Source: Bordetella genomosp. 12 (GTDB lineage: Bacteria > Pseudomonadota > Gammaproteobacteria > Burkholderiales > Burkholderiaceae_B). From it: a DNA stretch of 64,000 bases. A program made the position numbers and the translations under genes. Shown here one piece after another: positions 42,329 through 51,493 of the stretch (its first letter is position 1; the number at the start of each line of letters is the position of its first letter). The stretch lies in assembly GCF_002261355.1 (NCBI RefSeq), contig NZ_NEVU01000003.1:186001-250000 (forward strand), given 5' to 3'. Under the pieces are notes generated by a model. The model was not told the DNA's origin. It made no database searches and saw nothing but the letters and a program-made list of their open reading frames with translations.

Positions 42329-43456
42329 GTGGCGGGTCGGAAAATGACGTGGCAAAAGGCGATGCTGGCGGCGCTGGGCTTCTGCGCCCAGTTTGCAAGC
42401 GCCCAGGGTCTGCCCATCCCCGACCCGGTATCGGCCACCCCCGGCTCCCGGCCGGCAGGCGACACCGCAGAGTTTGAGCGCTATAACGCCCCCATCGCGC
42501 CAGCCGCTGCGGCGCCGGGCAGCGAGCCCACGGCCGCCACCGGCTCGGCCCCCTTCGCGCCGCCCGAGGTCTATCTCACCCCCGCCATCAAGCCGCTGTC
42601 GGGCACCAGCCCTGAACGCGGTCGCAGCGGCGCGCCGGCAGGCGCGCGCCAGCCGGACGTGCTGCCCATTCCCGCCGCCGTCACCGCTCCCGCTTCGGCC
42701 AACACCGCCGCCGAGCAAGCCATCAGCGGCGCCATTGGCGCGGTCGGCCCGGGCGACACACTGGGCATCAACATCATGGGCACCGGCGGCGCGCAAGTGC
42801 GCGTAACCGTCGATGCACAGGGCCAGGTCGTGGTGCCCATGCTGGGCAACGTGCAGGCCGCCGGGTTGACCCCTTCGGCGCTGGGCCGCCGCATCGAGCA
42901 GGGCCTGCGCAGCAAAGGCTATATGACCGACCCGCAGGTCGCCATCGAAGTGGTCACCATGCGCAGCCGCATCGTCTCCGTGCTGGGCCAGATCGTCCGC
43001 CCGGGACGTTACCCGATCGAAGGCCGGCTATCGGTGTTGGAATTGCTGGCCATGGCCGGCGGGGCCACCAGTTCGGCGGCCGATGTCGCCACCCTGGTGC
43101 GGCGCGCCGACGGCGGCAGAAACCGCATCAATCTCTACGTCGGCAACCGCCAGGGCCCTTCGATGAGCCTGCAAGACACCGAACTGGAGCCCGGCGATGT
43201 CGTCTTCGTGCCGGAAGCGCCGCGGTTCTATGTTTATGGCGAAGTCGGCAAGCCTGGCGCCTATCCGCTGGAACAGGGCCTCAATGTCATGCGCGCCCTG
43301 GCCCTGGCCGGCGGCCTGACGCCGCGCGCCTCCGACAGCCGCATCGACATCAACCGCACCGACGTGCTGACCGGAGAGGTCACCGATAAGCGCGTCAAGC
43401 TCACCGACGCCGTTCAGCCCGGCGACGTCATCCACGTCAACGAACGTTTCTTCTGA
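42329..43456 (+). CDS. epsE: Polysaccharide export protein of the OPX family (Wza/EpsE-like)
   Basis: 375 residues from GTG 42329 (GGAG at good spacing); an ATG at 42344 is also possible. A signal sequence (LAALGFCAQFASAQG) has a Cys, but no lipobox at the cleavage site is clear. Residues about 25-140 are Pro/Ala-rich. The poly-export domain begins VGPGDTLGINIMGTGGAQVR, followed by two SLBB domains (VLGQIVRPGRYPIEGRLSVL; VYGEVGKPGAYPLEQGLNVM). It forms the periplasm-spanning export channel for the EPS together with the Wzz-like protein encoded at 57031-58410. It opens a five-gene rightward operon. Confidence 0.92.
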   Translation: MAGRKMTWQKAMLAALGFCAQFASAQGLPIPDPVSATPGSRPAGDTAEFERYNAPIAPAAAAPGSEPTAATGSAPFAPPEVYLTPAIKPLSGTSPERGRSGAPAGARQPDVLPIPAAVTAPASANTAAEQAISGAIGAVGPGDTLGINIMGTGGAQVRVTVDAQGQVVVPMLGNVQAAGLTPSALGRRIEQGLRSKGYMTDPQVAIEVVTMRSRIVSVLGQIVRPGRYPIEGRLSVLELLAMAGGATSSAADVATLVRRADGGRNRINLYVGNRQGPSMSLQDTELEPGDVVFVPEAPRFYVYGEVGKPGAYPLEQGLNVMRALALAGGLTPRASDSRIDINRTDVLTGEVTDKRVKLTDAVQPGDVIHVNERFF

Positions 43457-44217
43457 TGCATCGCCGCACCCTGCTGTCGGCCATGTTGCTGGCCACGGGC
43501 TATGCCGTACTGCCCTCGGTGGCCCGTGGCCAGACGCCCTATGCCGTCGTGATCGGCGACTCGATCGCCGAGGGCGAGATCCATCGCAAAGGCCGACTGA
43601 ACGTCCAGGGTCGCTTCGTGCCCACGTACCCCTCCAACCCGGGGCAGCTCTCCTACGAATTGGCGCACTACTCGGGGATCTTCCATTTCAATCACGGCAT
43701 AGGCGGCCAGACCTCCTCCCAAGTGCGCGAACGCTGGCGCCGTGACGCCCTGGCCGAACAGTACGATCCCGGCGACGGCCGGGGTGCCAGCACCCTGCCC
43801 GCCGGCACGCTGCCCCGCCTGATCTATCTGCACGTGGGGATCAACGACATCGCCCTGGGCATGCTGCCGCTGCAGACCATGCAGGAAAATTTCACTTATT
43901 TCGCGCGTACCGCGGCCGAGAAGAACATCCCGCTCGTGGTCGATAACATCGGCGCCTATCTGGGCATGACCGACGCGATGATCCAGCAGGCCAATGCCTT
44001 CAACACCTGGCTGACGCGCACGCTTGCGCCGAAATACCCTCAGATGCGCGTGGTGGATTATCTGCGTTGGTCCAGCGGCGGCAGCAATGACTATCGCAAG
44101 CTCGCGCCCGGTATGTTTGCCGACGGAGTGCATCCGGCGCCGGTCGGCTATGCGGCGTTTGCACGCCATGTGCACGAGACGCTGAAACTGCCCGCCAGCA
44201 GCAGCGTGCAATACTGA
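43456..44217 (+). CDS. Secreted SGNH/GDSL hydrolase in the EPS locus
   Basis: 253 residues. The N-terminus MHRRTLLSAMLLATGYAVLP has an RR pair and may be a Tat or Sec signal. Block I is VVIGDSIAEGE, block III LHVGINDIALG (Gly-x-Asn-Asp), block V DGVHPAPVGY (catalytic Asp and His). It is a predicted periplasmic esterase or acetyltransferase acting on the EPS. The ATG overlaps the OPX stop as TGATG, so the two are co-expressed. It is different in size and motifs from the WssF-like SGNH proteins of the cellulose locus. Confidence 0.88.
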   Translation: MHRRTLLSAMLLATGYAVLPSVARGQTPYAVVIGDSIAEGEIHRKGRLNVQGRFVPTYPSNPGQLSYELAHYSGIFHFNHGIGGQTSSQVRERWRRDALAEQYDPGDGRGASTLPAGTLPRLIYLHVGINDIALGMLPLQTMQENFTYFARTAAEKNIPLVVDNIGAYLGMTDAMIQQANAFNTWLTRTLAPKYPQMRVVDYLRWSSGGSNDYRKLAPGMFADGVHPAPVGYAAFARHVHETLKLPASSSVQY

Positions 44218-44265
44218 TGCCTGACGCAGCGCCCCGCGCCTGCCTTAGAGACGCGCACGCCAACC

Positions 44266-45954
44266 ATGATCCTGGACGCCAGCACCATTCCTGACGGCTC
44301 GACCCTGAGCGCCGACCTGTGCATCGTCGGCGGCGGGGCCGCCGGTATCACGCTGGCCCTGGCGCTGATGGATAGCGGGCTGGACATCATTCTGCTCGAA
44401 AGCGGCGGGTCGGCCGAAGAACCGGCTACGCAGGATCTTTACGCCGGTTCCGTCGCCGATGCGCGCCTGCACCCTGAACCCAGCCGCTACCGCCAGCGTC
44501 GCATGGGCGGCTCGACGACCATCTGGGGCGGCCGCTGCATGCCGCTGGATGCCATCGACTTCGAGCCGCGCGATTACATCGCCCACAGCGGCTGGCCCAT
44601 CGGTCTGGACGCCCTGCTGCCCTACTACCCGCAGGCCAACCGGCTCTGCGAAGCCGGCGCATTCGCCTATACCGTCGAGACGGCCTTCGACCACCCCGTG
44701 CGTCCCATGATAGGCGGCTTCGAGAGTCCGGTCTTTTCGACCGATACGCTGGAGCGCTTCAGCGTGCCGACGGACTTTGGCCAACGCTACGCCCAGCGGC
44801 TGCGCGAGGGCGCCGTGCGCGTCGTGCAGCACGCCAACCTCTGCGGCCTGGACGGCAGCGCGGCAGGCCAGCCGGTGGGCCCGGCGCGGATCCGCACGCT
44901 GGCCGGCACGGCCTTTACCGTTGCAGCTCGCCGCTATGTGCTGGCCACCGGCGGCCTGGAGACGGCCCGCCTGCTGCTGGCCAGCCCAGGGGCGAGCGGC
45001 CAGGGGCTGGGCAATGCCCACGATGTGGTGGGCCGCTACTACATGAGCCATATCGCCGGCACGATAGGCCAAGCCGATCTTTCCGGCGCGGCATCGGTAT
45101 GGCACGGCTACGAAGTCAGCGACGAGGGGGTGTACTGCCGCCGCCGGCTGGCCCTGCAAGCCCCGGCCCAACGGGCCATGCGTGCCGGCAACTTCATCGC
45201 CCGCCTGCATCACCCGCGTATTCCGGATCCCGGGCATGGCAACGGCATTTTGTCAGCGCTCTACCTGGCCAAGCCCATCGTGCCTTACGAGTATGCCAAA
45301 CGGCTGTACGGCGACACGCCGGGGTCCGCGGGGCTGTGGCTGCGCCATCTGCGCAATGTCGTGGGCTCGGCCCCGGCCACGGCGGCCTTTCTCTGGCATT
45401 TACTGACCGAGCGCAAACTCGCCGCGCGCAAGTTCCCCTCCATCATTGTTCACCCGCGCAACCGGCGCTACAGCCTGGACTTCCATGCCGAGCAGGAGCC
45501 CAATCCCGAGAGCCGCGTGACGCTGGGCTGCGAGCGCGATGCGCTGGGCATGCCCCGGCTGCATATCGATTGGCGCTATACCCGCCGGGATGTCCACACC
45601 GTGCAGGCCTGCCTGGCGGCCCTGTCCGAAGCGCTGCGCGCCAGCGGTGTCGGCAGTTTTTCCTACGACCAGGATCAGGTCGAAGCCGAGATGACCCGCT
45701 ACGGGGCCTACGGCGGTCACCATATCGGCACGGCCCGGATGGGGCGCGATCCCCGCAGCAGCGTGGTCGACGCCGACTGCCGCCTGCACGAAGCGCCCAA
45801 TCTCTATATCGCCGGCTCGGCCGTTTTCCCGACCTCGAGCCAGGCCAACCCCACTCTGACCATCGTGGCGCTGGCATTGCGTCTGGCCGAGCATCTGCGC
45901 CGCCAGACCTGCCCGCTGACGCTGGCAGACGCCTCTAAGAGTCCCTGCATATGA
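44266..45954 (+). CDS. GMC-family FAD oxidoreductase within the EPS operon
   Basis: 562 residues. FAD-binding DLCIVGGGAAGITLALAL and LLESGG, RRMGGSTTIWGGRCMPLDAI (GMC substrate/FAD region), RRYVLATGGLETARLLLAS, and the C-terminal GMC domain YGGHHIGTARMGRDPRSSVV followed by NLYIAGSAVFPTSSQANPTL. GMC enzymes oxidise alcohols, including sugar hydroxyls. No signal peptide, so it acts in the cytoplasm, perhaps on a nucleotide sugar or lipid-linked saccharide. Its stop overlaps the start of an NAD-epimerase-like gene (ATGA). A GMC enzyme coupled to an SDR and a glycosyltransferase suggests production of an unusual keto, epimerised or uronic sugar (inference). Confidence 0.9.
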   Translation: MILDASTIPDGSTLSADLCIVGGGAAGITLALALMDSGLDIILLESGGSAEEPATQDLYAGSVADARLHPEPSRYRQRRMGGSTTIWGGRCMPLDAIDFEPRDYIAHSGWPIGLDALLPYYPQANRLCEAGAFAYTVETAFDHPVRPMIGGFESPVFSTDTLERFSVPTDFGQRYAQRLREGAVRVVQHANLCGLDGSAAGQPVGPARIRTLAGTAFTVAARRYVLATGGLETARLLLASPGASGQGLGNAHDVVGRYYMSHIAGTIGQADLSGAASVWHGYEVSDEGVYCRRRLALQAPAQRAMRAGNFIARLHHPRIPDPGHGNGILSALYLAKPIVPYEYAKRLYGDTPGSAGLWLRHLRNVVGSAPATAAFLWHLLTERKLAARKFPSIIVHPRNRRYSLDFHAEQEPNPESRVTLGCERDALGMPRLHIDWRYTRRDVHTVQACLAALSEALRASGVGSFSYDQDQVEAEMTRYGAYGGHHIGTARMGRDPRSSVVDADCRLHEAPNLYIAGSAVFPTSSQANPTLTIVALALRLAEHLRRQTCPLTLADASKSPCI

Positions 45955-46883
45955 AACAACGCATTCTGGTCCTGGGCGCCAATGGCTATGTCGGCCAGCG
46001 CGTGATGAAGGCCTTGGGCGCCAGCGGCTGGGCCGATCCCGTCGCCGGCGTGCGGCGCCCTGGACGCCACGCGCAGGAAATCGTGCTCGACGCCGCCGAG
46101 ACCGGCCCGGTTGCCAGCGCGCTGGCCGCGGTCGACGGTGTGGTCAACTGCGTGGCGGGTGCGCCGCAGACCATGGTCGCCAGCGCCCGTGCCCTGGCCG
46201 CAGCACTGGATGCCCGGCCGCTGCCCCTGGTGCACTTCAGCTCCATGGCCGTCTACGGACCGGCCGTGGGGGATGTCGATGAAACGACGCCCCCGGCTCA
46301 GGGCCTGACCGGCTACGCCGGCGCCAAGGTAGAGACCGAGACCTTGCTGGCAGCACGCCGGAACGTGACCACATTGCGCCCGGGCTGCATCTACGGCCCG
46401 CTCAGCCCGCAGTGGAGTCTGCGGATAGCGAGCCTGCTGCGGGCGCGCCGCATTGGCGACCTGGGTGCGGCCGGTGACGGCTGCAGCAATCTGGTTTACA
46501 TCGATGACGTGGTGAGCGCGGTGCTCGCCAGCCTGCAATCGAGCGACCAGGCGCGTGTCTACAACCTTGCGATGGCCCAGGCGCCCGACTGGAATGACTA
46601 CTTCCTGGCCTACGCCAAGGCGCTCGGCGCCGTGCCGATCCGCCGTATCGGCGAGCGCCGCCTCAAACTCGAAACCCACGTGCTGGCCCCCGCGCTCAAG
46701 ATTGGCGAACTGACGCTGGGCCGCGCGGGGCTCAACCTGCCGCCGCCCATTCCGCCCTCGCTGGCCAGGCTCTGGCGCCAACCCATACGCTTGGTCTCGC
46801 ACCGCGCCGAGCAGCAATTGGGCATGCGCTGGACTTCGCTGCAGCAGGGTCTGGCCGCCACCGTGGCCGCGGCGCGCCCGTGA
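45951..46883 (+). CDS. NAD(P)-dependent epimerase/dehydratase-like protein
   Basis: 310 residues, extended-SDR fold. ILVLGANGYVGQRVMKAL is the Gly-rich cofactor loop. VHFSSMAVYGPAVG gives the catalytic Ser, and the expected YxxxK is present as GYAGAKVETE. LRPGCIYGPLSPQW and NLVYIDDVVSAVLAS follow. It may reduce or epimerise the product of the preceding GMC oxidoreductase, with which it overlaps by 4 bp. The combination would be an oxidise-then-reduce epimerisation, like that of the DprE1/DprE2 pair in mycobacteria, but by unrelated flavoenzymes (analogy only). Confidence 0.85.
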   Translation: MKQRILVLGANGYVGQRVMKALGASGWADPVAGVRRPGRHAQEIVLDAAETGPVASALAAVDGVVNCVAGAPQTMVASARALAAALDARPLPLVHFSSMAVYGPAVGDVDETTPPAQGLTGYAGAKVETETLLAARRNVTTLRPGCIYGPLSPQWSLRIASLLRARRIGDLGAAGDGCSNLVYIDDVVSAVLASLQSSDQARVYNLAMAQAPDWNDYFLAYAKALGAVPIRRIGERRLKLETHVLAPALKIGELTLGRAGLNLPPPIPPSLARLWRQPIRLVSHRAEQQLGMRWTSLQQGLAATVAAARP

Positions 46884-46909
46884 CACGGCCACCAACCGGA
46901 GCTTCCGCC

Positions 46910-47926
46910 ATGGACTACCCCTATCGCGTGGCCGCGCAGATCAGCATGTATCCCATGGACTATCCCCATGCGGCACTCTTGCTGCCGCACCAGATCCGCG
47001 TCTGGAGCCCCATGGTGGATCGCATCCTGGTGACGATCGACACCCATCAAAGCCGCTCCGGGCGTTATCGGGGCAGCCATTTCGAAGCCTATCGCAGCAA
47101 GCTGCTGGCGCTGGCGCAAGACCTCAAACGCGACCATCCCAAACTGGACGTCATCGAGGTCGACTACGCGCCGCAAGCCCGCCGGGAGGTGGCGCAAGCC
47201 TTCTTCGGCACGGACGACATCCCCGTCAAGGCCTGGGACGGCGGCCCCTTCTATGCCTATTTCTACGGCATGCACCACAGCCAGGCGCGCCACATCGTGC
47301 ACTTTGACGGCGACATGCTGTTTGGCGGAGGCAGCACCCGCTGGGTGGAAGACGCCATCCGCTACACCGATCGCACTCCCGATGTCCTGCTGACCGGCCC
47401 CTTTCCGGGCCCGCCGCGCGCCGACGGCAGCATCGAGGGCCATGGCCTGCCGGCCCCCGAACGCACGCAGATCGGCGGCGCCCTCGCCTACCGGTTCCAG
47501 AATGCCAGCACCCGCATCTTCATGCTGGACATGCAGCGTCTGCACGCCACCCTGGGGCACTTGCCGCTGATGGCGCCAGGCCGGCTGCAGCGGCTGAAAT
47601 CCCATCTGCTGGGCAACCCGCCCGACGTGCGCGAAGCCGAGGTCATCCTCAGCGAGGTCTTGCGCGAGCGGGGTCTCTACCGCGTCGACCTGCTCGGCTC
47701 GCCGCCCGGGCTATGGTCTCTGCACCCCCCTTACCGGGGCGCGGACTTCTATCGCCGCTTGCCCGAGCTCATTGCCGCCGTCGAGTCGGGGCAGCTTCCC
47801 GATGCTCAGCGCGGCCACTACGACGTCCACGACAGCATGATTGACTGGTCCGCCCAGCGGGCTGCCACGCGGCGTCACAAACGCTGGCTGCGCATGCTCA
47901 AAGACCGGCTACGGATCGGCGGGTAG
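46910..47926 (+). CDS. Putative glycosyltransferase of an unrecognised family
   Basis: 338 residues from ATG 46910 (GGAG upstream); a GTG at 46880 would overlap the previous stop as GTGA. A DxD-like motif is visible in IVHFDGDMLFGGG (about residue 135) inside a GT-A-like arrangement: MVDRILVTIDTH, VDYAPQARREVAQAFFG, KAWDGGPFYAYFYG, then FMLDMQRLHATLG. No membrane helix. It is the last gene of the OPX-SGNH-GMC-epimerase operon, which suggests transfer of the modified sugar. I do not recognise a named GT family. The 3' end overlaps the convergent acyltransferase gene by 29 bp. Confidence 0.7.
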   Translation: MDYPYRVAAQISMYPMDYPHAALLLPHQIRVWSPMVDRILVTIDTHQSRSGRYRGSHFEAYRSKLLALAQDLKRDHPKLDVIEVDYAPQARREVAQAFFGTDDIPVKAWDGGPFYAYFYGMHHSQARHIVHFDGDMLFGGGSTRWVEDAIRYTDRTPDVLLTGPFPGPPRADGSIEGHGLPAPERTQIGGALAYRFQNASTRIFMLDMQRLHATLGHLPLMAPGRLQRLKSHLLGNPPDVREAEVILSEVLRERGLYRVDLLGSPPGLWSLHPPYRGADFYRRLPELIAAVESGQLPDAQRGHYDVHDSMIDWSAQRAATRRHKRWLRMLKDRLRIGG

Positions 47927-48962
47927 CCGCTTTGGAGGCAGCCTGCTCACGCGGTTTCTTGAACAGATTGATGAGCGGCCGCTCAAGCAGGTAGTAGACC
48001 GCCAGGCCGGCCACCGTGCAGGCCAGGATGCCGACAACGCAGAAGGCAAGCTGCCCGCCCGGCAAGCTGTCCAGATGCAGTTTGCGCCATGCCTGGCTCA
48101 GGGCCGACAGCACGAAGGCGTGAGAAAGATAAATGGAATACGAGGCGTCGCCCAGCGCGTGCAGCAACCTCAGCCGGGGCAGGGCCTGAAATCTTTCCAG
48201 CAAGATGGCGCCCATGACGATCGCCGCCGCGGGCACTCCCTGCGCCAGGGGCCGCGATGCATCCGGCGCATAGACTGACGCCAGAGCGATGGCGGCAAAG
48301 CCGCCAACGACCGACCCCCATCCCAGAGCCGCCGACCCGCCTTTGTGCGGCCGGGAGAACCACCATCCGACGCTCATGCCCAGCAGGAACTCCAGCACGA
48401 TATCGGAGGTATAGACCTTCAGGATGGGCGTGTCGTCGCCGACCCAGAACCATCCCAGAAAGCTCAGCCCGAACAGCACCAGCGCGGTCACGGCGAAGCG
48501 CCATGCCGTGGGCAGCACCAGCGTGAGCCCGAAGATGACGTAATAAAGCATCTCGTAATTGAGCGTCCATCCCACGGTCAACACCGGCTCTATCAGCCCG
48601 GCGGGGTTGGGCACCATCACGAAGAAATAGGAGGCGACCACATGCAGCAAGCCGAAGCGGGTGGTCTGCATCAGGTGCGGCGCGATCAACATCACGGCCA
48701 CGGCCACGGAGGTAAGCAGCCAGTAAAGGGGCACGATGCGCACCGCGCGCCGGCGGTAGAACTCGAGCACGCCCACTTTCTTGCCGCGCGTGGTGATCCA
48801 CATCAAAAAGCCGCTGAGGACAAAGAAGATGTCCACGCCGGCGGCCAGCCAATGCGGCCAGTATCCCTGGTAGCCCATGCGCTCGAGTTGCGGATAGAGA
48901 TGGACCACCACCACCATCATGGCCGCAATGCCACGCAGATACTGAATCGAGATGATGTCCAT
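47898..48962 (-). CDS. Acyltransferase family 3 (OafA/ExoZ-like)
   Basis: 354 residues, about ten membrane helices. Opening SIQYLRGIAAMMVVVVHLYP with the conserved R and catalytic-type His, GVDIFFVLSGFLMW, and RRRAVRIVPLYWLLT are AT3 signatures. It adds acetyl or another acyl group to a lipid-linked repeat unit at the inner membrane. It is the last gene of the long leftward EPS operon, 65 bp after the flippase gene. Together with the SGNH protein in the opposite operon it indicates that the EPS is acylated. Confidence 0.93.
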   Translation of the reverse strand: MDIISIQYLRGIAAMMVVVVHLYPQLERMGYQGYWPHWLAAGVDIFFVLSGFLMWITTRGKKVGVLEFYRRRAVRIVPLYWLLTSVAVAVMLIAPHLMQTTRFGLLHVVASYFFVMVPNPAGLIEPVLTVGWTLNYEMLYYVIFGLTLVLPTAWRFAVTALVLFGLSFLGWFWVGDDTPILKVYTSDIVLEFLLGMSVGWWFSRPHKGGSAALGWGSVVGGFAAIALASVYAPDASRPLAQGVPAAAIVMGAILLERFQALPRLRLLHALGDASYSIYLSHAFVLSALSQAWRKLHLDSLPGGQLAFCVVGILACTVAGLAVYYLLERPLINLFKKPREQAASKAATRRSVAGL

Positions 48963-49027
48963 GAACGGCTATCCGGTTCGAAAGAGGCGGCCGCGACACG
49001 GCGCGCGGAAAACAGGGCGGGCAGACA

Positions 49028-50302
49028 TCATACCGGCGGCACCTCGGCGTCGCGGCGTACTTCGCCCCAGGCCAGCACGGCCACGGCCAGCCCATAGCAG
49101 GCCTCGCCCACCACGATACCCAGGGCCGCGCCGACCGGCCCGAACCGCAACATGCAGCCATAACTGGTCGCCAGCGCGATCAGGGCGCACACCAACGTGC
49201 AAGCGCTCAGCGCGCGGAAACGCTGGCGCAGAAGCGGCACCATCATGACGGGCTCGCGTATCACCATCAATACGAACAGCCCGATCCACAGCAGCAGCAA
49301 GGTGTCGCGCTGCGGGAAATCCTTGCGCATCAGATCGAGGAAAATCCAGTCCCGCAGCAACCATACGACCGCCCCATACAGCAGCGTGAACATCGCGAGC
49401 GCCAGCGAAAACAGCAGCAGGCGGCGCAGCGTGCGGCGTGCGCCCATGCCGTGCATCCAGCCCGAGGCCAGCGGCGTGAGCTGCTTTTGCATGCCGGCCA
49501 GCAGCAGATTGATCGGCATGAGCGTCAGCCGCGATGCGGCCAGCGCGGCCACCGCGGCCAGGTCCAGCGTCGCGGCCGTCAGGAAGTTGTAGCCCTGATT
49601 GAATAACCAGTAAATCACCCCGCCCGAGGCTGCCCAGAACCCCATCCGCGCGATCTCTCGCAGGCGGCCCGGTTGGGCCTGGGCATCGAGATCGTCGCCC
49701 AGCACGCGTCGCAGCAGCGCCGCGCAGGCCAAGGCGGCCGCCATACCGGCCAGCAGCGCGCCCACCGCCGCGGCCGGGGTCAGCACCGCCAACGCGCAAC
49801 CGGCCAACAACACCAGGACATAGACGGCATCGGCGCCCAGTACCTGCTGCGGCCGGTGATACATGAGCAGGATCCCGCGCAGATATTCGCGATACAGCGC
49901 CGCCAGCACCAGGCCGGTGGCCGCGGCAGCCACGGCAGCCGAAGCCGCATCGAACACCCCCGCTGCCCACGCTGCGGCGATCAAAACCAGGGCCAGCCCT
50001 GCCCCCCACCCGCCCAGATGGCGTTGATCCCGTAGCAGGCTGCCCATCCATTGCCGCCGCTGCGCGGTGTCCAGCCCGGGAAGCCGGATCACCATCGGCG
50101 TACCAATGAAGGTGCCCTGCAAGGTGGTCAGCAGCATCATGGTATTGAAGGCCAGGATGTAATAGCCGTACTGCACCTCGGGCGCGTAGCGGATGAGGAT
50201 CAGGCCGACCCCGAAGTTGGCTGCCGACAGCATGGCCTGGTCTGCGATCGAGCTGCCGAACAGGCGCGCCAGACCCGGGGCTGAAGAACGTGGCCGACTC
50301 AC
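49028..50302 (-). CDS. Wzx-type polysaccharide flippase (MOP superfamily)
   Basis: 424 residues with about twelve membrane helices. GTG start at 50302 overlaps the stop of the upstream GT2 gene as GTGA; the frame is open further upstream but only inside that gene. LARLFGSSIADQAMLSAANF begins the first helix as in O-antigen flippases. An Arg/Asp-rich cytoplasmic segment (RRVLGDDLDAQAQPGRLREI) separates the two halves. It would turn the lipid-linked repeat unit to the periplasmic face for Wzy. Confidence 0.88.
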   Translation of the reverse strand: MSRPRSSAPGLARLFGSSIADQAMLSAANFGVGLILIRYAPEVQYGYYILAFNTMMLLTTLQGTFIGTPMVIRLPGLDTAQRRQWMGSLLRDQRHLGGWGAGLALVLIAAAWAAGVFDAASAAVAAAATGLVLAALYREYLRGILLMYHRPQQVLGADAVYVLVLLAGCALAVLTPAAAVGALLAGMAAALACAALLRRVLGDDLDAQAQPGRLREIARMGFWAASGGVIYWLFNQGYNFLTAATLDLAAVAALAASRLTLMPINLLLAGMQKQLTPLASGWMHGMGARRTLRRLLLFSLALAMFTLLYGAVVWLLRDWIFLDLMRKDFPQRDTLLLLWIGLFVLMVIREPVMMVPLLRQRFRALSACTLVCALIALATSYGCMLRFGPVGAALGIVVGEACYGLAVAVLAWGEVRRDAEVPPV

Positions 50303-51489
50303 CGGTTGCCCCGATCGGTTTTGATCCAGTTTCGATTCCGGCGGTTGCGCACCAGTACCACCAGCTTCCAGAGCACGAAGAAAGGCACGCGCAGCAAATC
50401 CAGCAAGGCTCGCGGCCCCAGCGGGCAGAGTTGCCAGCCGCGCAGCACATGCAGGGCGAGCACCGCCAGCAGGGCCAGCGCCAGCATGGGCCAAAAGAGC
50501 AAGCCGGCGCCCGGCAGCACCCATGCCGCCAGGCCTCCCAGCACGAGCAAAACACCGATCTGCAACACGATATAGCCCAGCGGCAGGGTGAGCAGATCGA
50601 TGGCGAGTTCCAGGCAGACCCAGCTAGGGCGGGTCAGGCCCTGCCGCAACAACGGCAAGACATAGGCCTTGAGCACCGCCATCCGTCCGCCCTCCCAGCG
50701 CTGGCGCTGGGTGCGCGACCCTTTTTCGGATGCCACCAGCTCGGCGTCGGCGCTGGCCTCGTCGATATAGACCACACGCCGCCCGTTCAAACCCAGCACG
50801 ATGCCGTACTCCACATCCTCGGCCATCGAATGGATATTGAAGGGAACCTCGCGCAGGAGGGCGTGCGTCATGCACATGCCGTTGCCGCGCAACCCGTTGG
50901 AGGCGCGCAAGCGCTCGCGCGCCCTGCCCCGCACCGCGTGGAAAGCGCCATAGGCAATAGTGATGATGCGCGTGCGCCAGGAGTCATCCGGATTGAGGAC
51001 ACCGTAGTGAACCTGCATCACCTCGGCTCCCTGCTCCATACGGGCAGCGTAAGCAGCCAGCAGATTGGGCGTGACCTCGGTATCGGCGTCGATGACGGCC
51101 ACGGCCTGGGCGAACCCGTCGGCCGCGCTACGGGCGATGCCGAACTCCAGCGCGTAACCCTTGCCGCGTTGCGTGTCGCTGGTGCGCTCGATCACCAGCG
51201 CGCCCGCGGCACGCGCAAGCTCGGCGGTATCGTCGGTGCAATTGTCGGCGACGACGATGATGCGATAGCACGCGCGTGGCCAGTCCAGCGCGGCCAGGCT
51301 GCGCACGGTGCGCGCGATGACGGCGGTTTCGTTGTGCGCCGGCACGAGCACATCGAAGCGCCAATCGCGCCGTTGCGGCTGGGGCCGTGGCAGGCGTGCC
51401 GACAACAACGTCAATAGACCCAGGTAGCCGCTTGCCAGCGCAACGGGCAAGGCAATGACAAACAGGATGAGATGCAGGAACAAGGCCAT
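50299..51489 (-). CDS. Membrane-associated GT2 glycosyltransferase
   Basis: 396 residues from ATG 51489. One N-terminal helix (LFLHLILFVIALPVALASGY), a GT2 catalytic domain (DVLVPAHNETAVIARTVRSL; AVIDADTEV as DxD; a Glu-Asp pair in MAEDVEYG; RQRWEGGR as Q-x-x-RW-like), and three C-terminal helices. The Q/R-R-W motif is shared with processive synthases, but the protein is in a Wzx/Wzy locus, so it most likely adds a single sugar at the membrane. A start far upstream (51732) is rejected. It is 4 bp downstream of the next GT2 gene. Confidence 0.9.
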   Translation of the reverse strand: MALFLHLILFVIALPVALASGYLGLLTLLSARLPRPQPQRRDWRFDVLVPAHNETAVIARTVRSLAALDWPRACYRIIVVADNCTDDTAELARAAGALVIERTSDTQRGKGYALEFGIARSAADGFAQAVAVIDADTEVTPNLLAAYAARMEQGAEVMQVHYGVLNPDDSWRTRIITIAYGAFHAVRGRARERLRASNGLRGNGMCMTHALLREVPFNIHSMAEDVEYGIVLGLNGRRVVYIDEASADAELVASEKGSRTQRQRWEGGRMAVLKAYVLPLLRQGLTRPSWVCLELAIDLLTLPLGYIVLQIGVLLVLGGLAAWVLPGAGLLFWPMLALALLAVLALHVLRGWQLCPLGPRALLDLLRVPFFVLWKLVVLVRNRRNRNWIKTDRGNR

Positions 51490-51493
51490 GGAA

